The notes under the pieces: generated by a model | The model's input: the letters and a program-made list of their open reading frames with translations, nothing else | Database searches by the model: none | Told to the model about the DNA's origin: nothing | Shown: one piece after another, positions 49,401 through 60,752 of the stretch | Layout of the letters: each line of letters begins with the position of its first letter | How positions within the stretch are numbered: the stretch's first letter is position 1 | Assembly: GCF_009727055.1 (NCBI RefSeq) | Contig: NW_024065286.1 | Span: 1-64,000, forward strand | Length of the DNA: 64,000 nucleotides | Reading direction: 5' to 3' | Source: Benincasa hispida | Taxonomy: Eukaryota; Streptophyta; Magnoliopsida; Cucurbitales; Cucurbitaceae | Program-made: the position numbers and the translations under genes

Positions 49401-50264
49401 CACCTAATATTTCAACCCAAAATGTATATTTTGTGAATTTGTTTTTTGGAACGGGCACATGTTCGACCGTTCAATATTATTTTTGTGATGTTCAAAAGAA
49501 TGTAACTTTACTATACTATCACATTTTCAACATCATTATGAAATGAAAGGTAAATGCACACACACGCGCACGCGCGCGCACACGTTGTCAGATAGAAGGA
49601 AAATTATTCATTTTATTGCAATATGATATGTATTTGGATGATAAACATATTATCTTCATTTTAACAATCATGTGTCAATGTTTAAGTCGTAAGTACTTAT
49701 GTTTAGTTATAGTCTATTGAGAATATGTTTGCTATTTAGAAATGAAGAAAAAATATGCTATATAATTGAGTGTTAAAAAATAGATTGAAAATTTTATGTT
49801 TAGTACATGAATACATTGAAAAGAATTAGAGTTTTTTGTGTCATAAAAGGGTTAAGAAAATAGTTGCACAGTTGAAAATTAATCAACAATAGCATAAATA
49901 AAATAAAATAAAACCAATTGCTTTTACAAAAACTACACCAATACCCAACTCAACTCAACTCAACTCTGCACCCAAATAAAGACTTTTAGACTTGACTCAA
50001 CTCGACTCAACACCCCAAACACAGACAATAATTACCAACTTAACTCAACATCCCAAACATAGACAATTTAACTCTACAAATAATTTAACTCCCCAAATAA
50101 TATTACTAACTTAACTAAACTCAACTCTTTGCTTTTATCATGCGTCAAATGTCCTCAAAGTGTTGATTTTATCAATATTAAATTTAGATGCCTTTCACTA
50201 AAATTTTTTAGTGAAAAATGTAAAACATAGAAGATTTTATTGCACAAAGGAAGAAGAAGAAAAC
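49401..50264. other. AT-rich DNA, likely end of the Harbinger element
   Basis: No gene is visible. A CA/CG dinucleotide run (acacacgcgcacgcgcgcgc) is at about 49557-49583. Between about 49930 and 50130 the pentamer 'caact' repeats (caactcaactcaactcaact), a composition I associate with the ends of Harbinger-type elements. I could not match it to an inverted copy upstream. Confidence 0.45.
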
Positions 50265-50269
50265 CTTTT

Positions 50270-52726
50270 TATTGGGGTTGATGCCCTAAAGTCTCATGTC
50301 TTGTAGTTTGTAAACAGTTTGTACGAATGCTTGTGATGTATAATATATGATATTTTACTTCACTTCTTGATTTTGCTCAATTGAATGTTTTATTTACTTT
50401 ACCACAAACTAATAAACCTAAAATCCCTAGTTGTCTGCATGTAACTTAAACATGTATGTGGTGACATACAAGTGGATCATGTCTTAAGGGATAACCAAAA
50501 TGGTCTGTAGTATATGGTTATAGAAGGGAAACTTATCCTGATAACACTACGGATGCGGCCCGCTTTGTGGAATGGTTACAAGTGTTATGACTTATCACAG
50601 ATGGTCTGATCCTGATCATTCGTGTAGGGGACATACGAGCGAGAGCGTCCTATACAAAGAATTTGTATAAGACCTGACTAAGGAGTGTTAACGTCTCATT
50701 ATATAATACAGTTCGTGACAGAGACTTCACTTCACTAGGATGACCATAAGTAACATGACCTCAATCCTGAATGAGTTGGGAACTCCTGCCATTGAGGGCA
50801 GTCCTTTGATTTACATGGGTGCGAGTGGCCAGGTCGCCGACTCAAACATACCACTTTAGGGATTCGTCTGATTTGGGAGCTGGGAACTCAGCTACACAAG
50901 TTGGAATTCACTCTTTCCCCAAGCAGGGCTAAGTAGATAGATAGCTCCCTTAAAGGCTGATTTCAGGGCTTGAACGATGTGGCGCCACACACCATCTCTT
51001 AGCCCGNACCTACCATTTTTGGGATTCGTCTGATTTGGGAGTTGGGAACTCAGCTACACAAGATGGAATTCACTCATTCACCCAAGCAGGGCTAAGTAGA
51101 TAGATAGCTCCCTTAAAGGCTGATTTCAGGGCTTGAACGATGTGGCGCCACACACCATCTCTTAGCCCGAGAGGTGTTCACACATAGTTGGACTATGTTG
51201 TATTGTTCATTAGAGGGATCGGTGGTACTTAAGGAGTGAGATGTAACCACAGGGGCAAAACGGTAAATTGGCATAGGTGTACTTACGAGCATCTGTGAAG
51301 AGTCATCATACTCATGATTGGTTATATCCTATTGACACAAAAATATATTTGTGGTAAGAAGAGTTCAGGCGTTGGTCTTTAGTGGAATGCCTGACAGTTA
51401 ACGGATGGTGGATTTCGTGGCTAAAGAGTTTAGTCAGCTATTCATGTACTGTTGGAGCTTCGAGCCATAGGTCCATAAGGTCCCTTTGGTAGCTTGGATA
51501 AAGTTGAGAATCAGTTTTTGGGTCAGTTTGAAATGTTCAAATTGACAAAAGGCAGTTCAATTATATTGATATAATTGAAGTGGTTAATTATATATGATAT
51601 GATTGACTAAATGTGTGAGATACATTATTTTGGAGGAAATTGGATATAAATATGATTTATATCAAGTAGAGGAGAAAACACTATAGTAGATATATGATAT
51701 TAAACTATAGGTTAAGAATATAATATGATTATATTCATTATTTAATTAATTAGGCGGTTATGAGATAATTGGTCGAAAATTTCTCTGAAATCGTGTGAAA
51801 GTGGGACGATCGAATTTAGTTCTTGTAACTGAAGAATAAAATGAAATTTTTTTTCATTTTGTAAGATATGCCAGAAAAATCGCTCACGGTGTGAAAATAT
51901 ACGATCGCATAGCATTGAGATCCTATACGATACTGCCCATCTTCCTAAACGATGCACACCCGCGTACTAAACGATCGCCCACGATTTCTAAACAATCGCT
52001 TACTTTTTCTATAAGATCGATTAGCGCGCCGATCAGACCTAAACGATCACTTACCATTTGATAGACAATCGCTTAGCTAAACCTACACGATCGTGTACCT
52101 TTTTCTAAACGACAAGCACCCGACTATACGATAGTCTTCTACTATCTCCCATTTGCTTGTTCATACTACACGATCGCCTTTTCCTCCTTCCCTCTACCAA
52201 TTCCATCAAAGTCCACCCCTTGGATTCTCACTTCGAGAATACTGAGGGCTTTGAATGGTGGTGGTCATCCCCGGTTGCTGTTGGTTTGTGTACTGTCGTT
52301 CGTGTAGATGATTGTGGTGTTATTAGGCGACTGCTGGGTGATAAGGAGTGTGGAGGAGTTCGCTTTCGCTGAACTGAGTTTGATTGAAGAAATTCTTCAA
52401 CTAGTACGTTTCTCTCAGTCTTTTGTATATTATTTGTGAAAGTATGTCAGTAATTAGTGTTACAATGCATATTTGTATGTTAGAATGTATGTGTGATAAT
52501 ACTGTCATGATGAAAAGCATCGGAGTAAATCTCTACTAAACAAACCTTGACAAACCTATGTGATAAGTCCGTTGCTTGTTGGGTCGCTATCATATAGTAT
52601 TCATCTCGACTTAGTGATACAAAAAGCATCCACATTTTTTTATCTCTCAGAAATTTCATAAAATGGAGTTTCTAGTCGGAAATATTTGCTTCCGCTCATG
52701 GATTCTCTTGTTTAGGAGTTCCTTCA
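50270..52726 (+). repeat. Solo Copia LTR L
   Basis: It starts tattggggttgatgccc (the expected TG is TA) and ends aggagttccttca, with ctttt on both sides (50265-50269, 52727-52731). Its length of 2457 bp includes an assembly duplication around the N at 51007. It carries a dense array of 'ctaaacgatcgc' motifs at 51895-52130. Confidence 0.9.
50846..51169. other. Assembly gap with imperfect 161-bp duplication
   Basis: Bases 50846-51006 and 51008-51169 are near-identical copies around a single N at 51007, with a handful of differences (for example acatac against acctac). Two variant contigs were placed side by side. Confidence 0.92.
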
Positions 52727-52731
52727 CTTTT

Positions 52732-53153
52732 AACAATTGATAAACCTAAAATCAAAGTCGAAGAAAACCCTATAAACATGCACATTATTTGGAATTGTAA
52801 TTATTTATTGTACCTTTCTGTTTGTTTTTTGTTTCTCTTTTCATAAAATTAATTAAACAAAATACATGGGAGTTGAATTTAATTAACCATCTTGCTGAGA
52901 TTATTAAGGTTGAAGATGAGAATATAGATGAATTTTCAGAAGGTTGATTGTGTTTCTTTGGTTGATAGTCTATATAAAGTTGCCATTGTTTTATTTTTGA
53001 CGAATTTGCACATGAATTCATTTTTATAAATAAAAAACTTCAATTAATTTCCGTGATGATAACATCAATCAATAATGATACAAAATGATAAAAGTCTATA
53101 AGTAATAGAAAGTGATGGAAGTCTATATACTTCTACTAGAGTCTATTAGTAAT
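52732..53153. other. AT-rich spacer with 'tctataagtaatagaaagtgat' type repeats
   Basis: I see no gene. From about 53080 to 53150 the sequence carries short 'gtctata...tagaa' units that recur at 58130-58260 and 59620-60290. Confidence 0.5.
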
Positions 53154-55500
53154 TGTTGGAAACGGCAACACCGTCAGACGATGAACAGGATAGCATCAAA
53201 CGATTTGGAACAGAACCTACAAAACAAAAACTTGTTATAGGCTGAGTGGCAGAGCTCGTTCTCTTTAAGACGTTTTGTGGCTCTAACGAAATATGCAAGC
53301 AAGTCAAGAATACTATCACGTCGTCACTAGGATAAAACAACAAAAAAAAACTCGATCAAAAATCACCGTTATCGACTGGAACACACACCTTTCTGACTGA
53401 ATGCTCGGAGAACGAGAAAAGAAAACAGAGGAGAGCGATGGAGAATGAATGTTCTATATGTTAGGAATGGTGTCCTAAATCTCCTTGTAATATCGTAGTT
53501 TGTAAAATCTATATAAACATATTGTTGTTAATAAAATAAGTGTTATTTTATAAGCATATACTCAATCCAATAAACTAAGATCCGAGGTTATTTCATGTAA
53601 TTTAAACAAGTATGTAGAGACATACAAGTGAATCTTGTTTAAATGATAACCTAAATGGTCTATAGTAGATGGATAAGGTTGGGTACCTTATCCTGGTGAC
53701 ACTACAGATACGACCCATTTTGTAGGTGTTACAAGTGTTTAAAGTGCTATAAATGATCTGATCCTGATCATTCATGTGGAGACATGTGAGCAGAGATATT
53801 CTATACAAAGAGTTTATATAAGACCGGACCACGAAATGATTAGTCTCTTTATATAACACTGTTGATAATAAAGACTTACATTTCACTAGGATGACCATAG
53901 GTGACATGACCTGAATTTTGAGTGAGTTGTGAACTCCTACTCATGAAGGCGGTCTTTTGATTTGTATGGGTGAGAGTGGCCAGATTGCCAACTAACAAGC
54001 CTACCATTTTGGGGATTCGTCTAACTAGGGAGATGGGAATTCAGCTACACAAAATGGAATTCACTCCATCCCTGATGCAGGAACAAGTAGATAAATTGCT
54101 CCCTTAAAGGCTGATTCTGGGTCTTGAACATATTGACCACACCCTCTCTTGGCCTGAGAGGACTTGATTATAGTGGGACTAGGACTTATTATTCATTGGA
54201 GGAATCAGCGGTACTTAAAAAGTTAGATGTAACTATAGGGGCAAAACGGTATTTTGGCTCAGCTATACTTACGAGCAAATGTGAAGGGTCATCGCATTAT
54301 TGATTGGTTATATCCAATGGACACAGAAATTTATTTGTAGTTCGAAGAGTGCAGCTGTCAGTCTTTAATGGAGTGATCGACAGTTAATGGATGTTGGGTA
54401 ATTTAATTAAAGAGTTTAATTATTTATCCGAGTACCGTTGAAGCTTCAATCTACAAGTCCATAAGGTCTCAACTGTAGCTCAACAGAGATTTAATCTTTG
54501 GATTAATTTGAAGTGTTCAAATTAATTGAGAGAATTGATTATATATGATATAATTAATTATAATGTATTTGATACATTATGAGAGGAATTTGAATATGAT
54601 TCAAATACTAATTATATGAATGAGATTCATGTAATTAAATATAAATATGATTTATATTGAGAGGAATAAAATATTTGGATATGATCCAAATATCATTTGT
54701 ATGAATGAGATTCATATAAGTGAATTTAATATAAATTTGATTTATATTAAATGCCATGTATAGTTGAGAGAGAATAAAAACTATAGTTTATGTTGTATTT
54801 GATGTAGTATAAAACTATAGGCTATATGTTATATTTGATATAACATATAACGTGCATATAATAAAGAAGTTATTATATATTATATTTTATTAATTTATTT
54901 GAAATTAATAAAAGGGAAGGAGTTATAACTCTCTCCCCATATTCTCTCAATAACTAATGTGGGTTTCAAATGGATTGCAGATAATCATCTTCTTCCAACA
55001 ATTCACACAGAGAAAAGTTCTCTGAGAAATCTTCCCTATCATCCTTTCCTTATTCTTCCCTCTTCCAAGGATTCGAGCAAAGCCCATAACTCCTACTTGA
55101 ATCCTTTAACCCCAAAAGAGAATACAAAGGGTTCTCACTTGGTAGTGTCCATGTGAGAAGAAGGAAATCCACAAAGGAGTTATGTTCATGGCTAGTACGA
55201 GGGATTATTTGAAGAAATGTTCTTCAAATGTGAGGTTTCTTGAAACCTGTTTTCTTTGTAAAAGAATGCTATAATTTAACCTTGAATGCATATCTATTCG
55301 TATGTTTACTGTAAATTTTGTATTCAATAATTAATGGAATTTGGACAACCCGCTTTCGCTCAAGGATCTCCTCATATCGATTTTCCTTTACTGTGTAGAA
55401 AACTGCTGAGAGATGCGCCTTTTATAGGCCTTCAGCACTGAACTGCCACGAAAGGGAAACAGTATCATGCTCAAACTCTAAGTCATAGGAATGGTACTCT
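53154..55500 (-). repeat. LTR of Copia element N (minus), split by LTR M
   Basis: On the + strand it starts tgttggaaacggcaac, so the minus-strand LTR would end gtttccaaca. After the insertion it continues from 55391 with a TATA-like box on the minus strand (tataaaaggc near 55420-55430). The outer edge near 55500 is approximate. It lies downstream of the N pol remnant, so it is the 3' LTR. Confidence 0.6.
53459..55390 (+). repeat. Solo Copia LTR M
   Basis: It starts tgttaggaatggtgtcct and ends tcgattttccttta, about 1.93 kb, in the same subfamily as F, H and J. The flanks ctata and ctgtg match at only 3 of 5 bases, so the target duplication is doubtful. No primer site follows. Confidence 0.8.
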
Positions 55501-55639
55501 GTGTTTGTTTTAGCATGATTCACTATATATTACTTGTGATTAGTTATTACCCGTTGAACCAATTTCTCGGGATCTTTAATCTAAAGGTTGGGTTTTCCTC
55601 ACAGTGATTCATCTTTTTATATGCATGAGTCCCATCCTT

Positions 55640-57520
55640 TTTTAGGTTCTGAAAACCTTCTCTCTGACCAGTCCTTTCATCAAAGGATCTACCAAATTTT
55701 CATCAGTTCGTATATGATCCACTATAACTGCATTAGTAGTGAGAAACTCTCTAATGGTACTGTGCTTACGACATATTTGTTGTCTCTTTCTATTGTAGTA
55801 ACAGTTCTGAACTTTTACGATTGCTGTAGTACTTTCGCAATGAATCAATATGGCTGCTACTAGCTTTTCCCATAAGAGAATCTCTGATAACAGACTTCTA
55901 AGCTAACCTACTTCTTTATTAGTTGTCGCTAGTGCTAGCATTTCTGACTCCATCGTAGATTAGGCTAAAATAGTCCATTTCTTAGACTTCAAAGAGATAG
56001 TTCCACCTGCTATATTAAAGATATAGCCACTTGTAGCCTTTAAATCATCCGAAAGGGAGTTTCAGTCAGTATCATTGAACCCTTCCAGGGTAGTGGGAGA
56101 CTTCTGATGATATAATCCTAGGTTTTGGGTTTAGCATGCTCTTTACTAGGTCTGTTTGTAAACCTACAAAGTAATCCTATAACATAAACTATGTCAGACC
56201 TAGTGCCGTCAACAACGTCTCTAAGATTGCCTATGATGTTCGCATACTCAAGTTGATTAACATTGTCACCAGTGTTCTTGAACAACTTAACACTAGGGTC
56301 ATAAGGAGTACAGGCTGGTTTACATTCAAAGTAATTATATTTCTTTAGAATATTTTCTACATAGTGAGATTGATCCAAAGAAATTCCCTTTTCAGACCTA
56401 GTCACTTTTATGCTTAAGATTACACTAGCTTCTCCTAAGTCTTTCATGTCGAAGCTTGCACTCAATATAGATTTTACATCATTTATGACGTGCAAGTTCG
56501 ACCCAAAATTTAACAAATCATCTACATATAGACACAAGATAGTGCAAAGATTATATTCAACCTTATGGTAGATGCATTTGTCACTTTCATTAACCTTGAA
56601 ACTTTTAGATATAATTAGGTTATCAAACTCTTCATGCCATTGCTTAGGAGCTTGTTTCAAACTTTAGAGAGATTTTTCTAGTTTACAAACCTTATTTTCT
56701 TGACCATGGACTACAAAACCCTCAAGTTGTTCTAGGTAAATCTCTTCTTTAAGTTCACCATTTATGAAGGCAGTCTTTACATCCATCTGATGTACTATGA
56801 GGTTTTAAAGGGCAACGAGAGAGAATAGGACACTGATTGAGGTAATTCTAGTGACAGGGGAGAAGGTGTAAAAAAAGTCTACGTTTTCTCTTTATCTATA
56901 GCCCTTTGCCACTAACCTGGCTTTAAACTTGTCAACTGTTCCATCAGGTCTAAGTTTCTTCCTTAAGATCCATTTGCACCCTGTCTTGCAACCTGAGAGT
57001 AGATCTACTAAGTGCCAAGTCCTATTTGACTCAAGAGAGTCCATCTCATCATTTATGGCTTCTTGCCATAAGTTGGCATCTATAGAGGACAAGACAACCT
57101 TTAGATCTGTGGGATCTTCTTCTACATTATATCTAAAAGTCAACCCTGATATCCTTGGTGGTTCTAGTTCTTTTGTTTCTTCAAGGTTCTGGGTTGGTTT
57201 CCTCTATAGAGGTAGGATTTCTAACATAGGTTAGACTATTGGATCCTAAGCCCCCACTATTTCTTAATTTAAAAGGAAATTTATCCTTAAAGAAGTCAAC
57301 ATCGTTTGACTCAATGATAACTTGGATTACTAGATCATAGAACCTATAGGCTTTACTATTTATGGCATAACCTATAAAGACGCGTTCATAGGTTCTACTG
57401 ACTAGCTTTCTTCTTTTAGGGTTTGGAACCCTTACCTAGGCTAAATAACTCCATGTTCTAAAATATGACAAGTTTGTTTTTTATTCTTGAGGATTTCGTA
57501 GGGTGAAGTATTAAGTAAAA
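55640..57520 (-). pseudogene. Copia pol remnant of element N
   Basis: Reading leftward from 57520: the integrase tail (IIESNDVDFFKDKFPF), RT start (DEMDSLESNRTWHLVDLLSG and GCKWILRKKLRPDGTVDKFK at 56892-57143), a decayed middle, RT core in 56118-56660 with KQAPKQWHEEF, CLYVDDLLNFG (the YVDD motif) and DMKDLGEASVILSIKV, the RT-RNase H linker (ANIIGNLRDVVDGTRSDIVY), and the RNase H end in 55642-55848 (REFLTTNAVIVDHIRTDENL, VDPLMKGLVREKV). Frameshifts separate the parts. Gag, protease and the integrase core are missing to the right. This is a different Copia lineage from B/E/G. Confidence 0.9.
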
Positions 57521-58375
57521 TAGCAAAAGTTCAGCCTTTGAACGTGCGCGTAGAAGACCGATACGTGCGGAAGGCCACACGATATGTGTGTGAAAAATAA
57601 TCACACACACACGTGCCTCGCCTCGCCTTGCCTATCTGATCGGACGATGGTAATGCGTGTGTGGGACATCCACCGAACCTACATTGGTCTATCTCTTCAC
57701 TCCTTCTAAAACATGGGTAATCATTAGGGCTCAAACCCATAGCCCAAGGTTCGAGTAAAAAAAGGAGACTCTCTTTTCAAAATTTATCAATGTAGGATTC
57801 TCAATCAAATGTTGGTTCACTTTAGTTTTTCCTTTTAAAAAACAAAATTAAATTTTCACTCAACAGTAATATTAATCAAACAACACATATAATTGTAACA
57901 ATGACATGCATCTATCAACTTTGCTAATTTTGCAATATTTTATACTCATTTTGCTATATACGCAAATTATCAGTTTATCACTAAAATAAACCTTAAATAA
58001 ATAACATATCAAATAAGTATATAAACTTCTATCACCAAAATGAGCATAACTCAACTTGCATGAAGTATAAACTATTACCTTAAGGTTAGAGGTTTGATCC
58101 CCCTACTTCACATATCATGTCAAATAAAAAAAATGATAAACTTCTATCTCATTGTCTATACGTGATAGAAATAAAAACAATAATAGAAATAAAATCAATG
58201 ATAAAATTCTATCATTGTCTATTAATGACATAATAAGATCATATTAAAATGGCAACATGCTTCATGAAGATGCAAATCAAAGATCATTGAATCATAAACC
58301 AAACTTCATATGGTCTAGATAGATCTGGGTTGATATCATTTGATTATTAGATTGCACATATGATTTTATCAGTGA
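57521..58375. other. Gene-free spacer
   Basis: I see no gene. At about 57590-57610 there is a short CA run (aatcacacacacacgtg). From about 57900 to 58260 the sequence is AT-rich with 'ttttgctatata' and 'gatagaaataaaa' units that resemble dispersed cucurbit repeats. Confidence 0.5.
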
Positions 58376-59539
58376 CAAGTTGGCTGCAGCAACACAATCG
58401 TCTACACGAACAGCAGCAATGGGGATGACACCACCAAAATGAATCCCTTGGTATTCTTAGAGTGAGAATCCAAAGTGTGGTCTTTGGTGAGTTTGGTAGA
58501 GGTTGGAGAAAGAACAAATCGTGTAGACGATGAGAAAGTGGAAGAGAAAAGGAGTTATCGTATAACTAAGTGCTTATTGTTTAAAAGAAGATTATTGGTT
58601 ACTAGGATAACCAGGGATTTTATGTTTATTGGTTTGTAGTAAAGCAAATAAAACATGCAACTGAGCAAAAGACAATATGTGAAGTAAAAACAACTGGGCC
58701 AATTTATCAGATTGCCCCTATAGTTACATCTCACTCCTTAAGTGCCACTGATTTCTCTAATGAACAATACAACATAGTCCAACTATATGTGAACACCTCT
58801 CGGACAAAGAGAAGGTGTGTGGCACCACATCGTTCAAGCCCTGGAATCAACCCTTAAGGGAGCTATCTATCTATTTACCCTTGCCTTTGTGGAAGGAGTG
58901 AATTCCATCTTGTGTAGCTGAGTTCCCAGATCCCAAATCAGACGAATCCCAAAATGGTGGATTTGAATTGGCGACCTGGTCACTCGCACCCATACAAATC
59001 AAATGACCGCCCTCAATGGTAGGAGTTCCCAACTCACTTAGGATTGAGGTCATGTTACCTATGGTCATCTTAGTGAAGTGAAATCTCTGTCATGAACAGT
59101 ATTATATGATGAGGCATTAACACTTCGTGGTCAGGTCTTATACAAACTCTTTGTATAGGACGTCCCCGCTCGCATGTCCCCAACACGAATGATCAGGATC
59201 AAACCATCTGTGACAAGTCACAATATTTGTGACCATTCCACAAAGTGGGACGCATCCGTAGCATTACCATGATAAGGTTTCTCTCCTATATCCATATACT
59301 ATAGACCATTTTGGTTATCACTCAAGACATGATCCACTTATGTGTCACCACATACATGCTTAAGTTACATACAGATAACCAGAGATTTTATGTTTATTGG
59401 TTTGTGGTAAAGCAAATAAAACATGCAACTGAGCAAAAGACAAGATGTGAAGTAAATATCATATATTATACAACACAAGCATTCGTACAAACTGTTTACA
59501 AACTACAGGACACAAGACTTTAGGGCATCAACCCCAACA
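58376..59539 (-). repeat. Truncated, rearranged Copia LTR P
   Basis: This minus-strand LTR ends on the + strand at 'gcatcaaccccaaca', complement of the tgttggggttgatgc start. The other end is truncated near 58376. A second copy of its own 5'-terminal ~90 bases (58605-58690, matching 59366-59455) sits between the two halves, and about 1 kb of the LTR body is missing at that join. Confidence 0.8.
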
Positions 59540-60560
59540 TGTACTTCTATAAAAAATTCAGCCATATACTCATAATTATATAAGTGATACTTCTATATAC
59601 TTTTATCATGGTGTATCGACATACGATAGATTTCTATAAGAGTCTATCATAGTTTATTAATACTAAGTATATCAGTGGTAAATTTCTATCACTGTTTAAC
59701 GGTGATATAAAAAGATCAAAATTTAAATTTGCTTTGTGAAGATACAAATCAAAGATCATAGTATCACAAACCAAAAACTTCAAATGATCTACAAATAAAA
59801 AGAAAAATGAAACCCTGATTGACCTTGATAGATTGATATGATTTGATATCAAATTGCACGTATAATTCTATTAGAGTCTATTGGTGATATACTTCTATAA
59901 AAAAACATTCATATACTTATAATTTTATCAATTGTACTTCTATATACTTTTACCACTTCTATATTCTTCTATTAAAGTATATCAGTTAAAGACTTATATC
60001 ACTATCTATCAGTGATAGAAATAGAATCAATGATAGAAGTTTATCACTGATATTATCAATAATATAAAGTGATAGATAGTGAAAGAAGTTTGATAGATAA
60101 TGAAAGAAGTTTGATAGATAGTGAAAGAAGTTTATCACTTATATTCTTCTTCATTTTATTCTTTCTACTATTGAAAAACTTTTATTTTTTACTTGAAGTT
60201 TGAAGTATATCGGTGATAGTAGTGAAAAGAGTTGAAATAATAATAATAATAAAAATAGTGATAGACTTCTATATAGATTTATCAAAACATATTAGGTTGA
60301 CTAGACCAGTAATTTCAAGCCTCCAACAATTTTCATGCTTTCCATAAGCTTTTGGGATATTTTATGACTCAAGGTAATTTTTTGTTGTTGTTATATTTAC
60401 AGTTAATTTCAAGTTTTACAATATTTTAGTCTTATTTTGTAAGACCATAACAATATAGATCATGGAGATTTCTACCCAATTTATTTTTTTTTTTTAAAAA
60501 AAAATTATAACACCAAATTCATTTACTTTACAATTATTTTATTTTTTCCACCCTTAAAAA
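59540..60560. other. AT-rich spacer with short tandem repeats
   Basis: I see no gene. 'Tctatcactgatagaa'-type units are scattered throughout. At about 60065-60140 a unit close to gatagatagtgaaagaagttt repeats three times. This spacer separates the transposon pile from the host gene. Confidence 0.6.
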
Positions 60561-60752
60561 TGGTGTGGTAGTTTCGTCTCCGTGGTAACCCTAAAATTGA
60601 TACCTACTTTCTAATTTTTGCTGTTAGAATAATCCTTTCCGGCTCGGCGGCGGCCTTGTCTTCGTCAATTCTCCACTCTACGCCTTGGACTCCAAGGAAT
60701 CTGTGTGCGTTATAAGCTTCTACCAGTTGGAGCTCTGATTCTTCATCTGAAA
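60561..60752 (+). promoter_or_regulatory. Promoter-proximal region and 5' UTR of the lysyl-tRNA synthetase gene
   Basis: Base composition changes from AT-rich spacer to a pyrimidine-rich, more GC-rich stretch (cggctcggcggcggcc at about 60640-60655), typical of a plant housekeeping 5' UTR. I see no clear TATA box, and the transcription start is not defined by sequence alone. The start codon context aaaATGG is favourable. Confidence 0.55.

Noticed and set aside
57531..57740. Minus-strand 69-codon frame next to the N pol remnant
   Set aside because: I see no match to Copia integrase or gag, and the sequence is low-complexity around a CA run.
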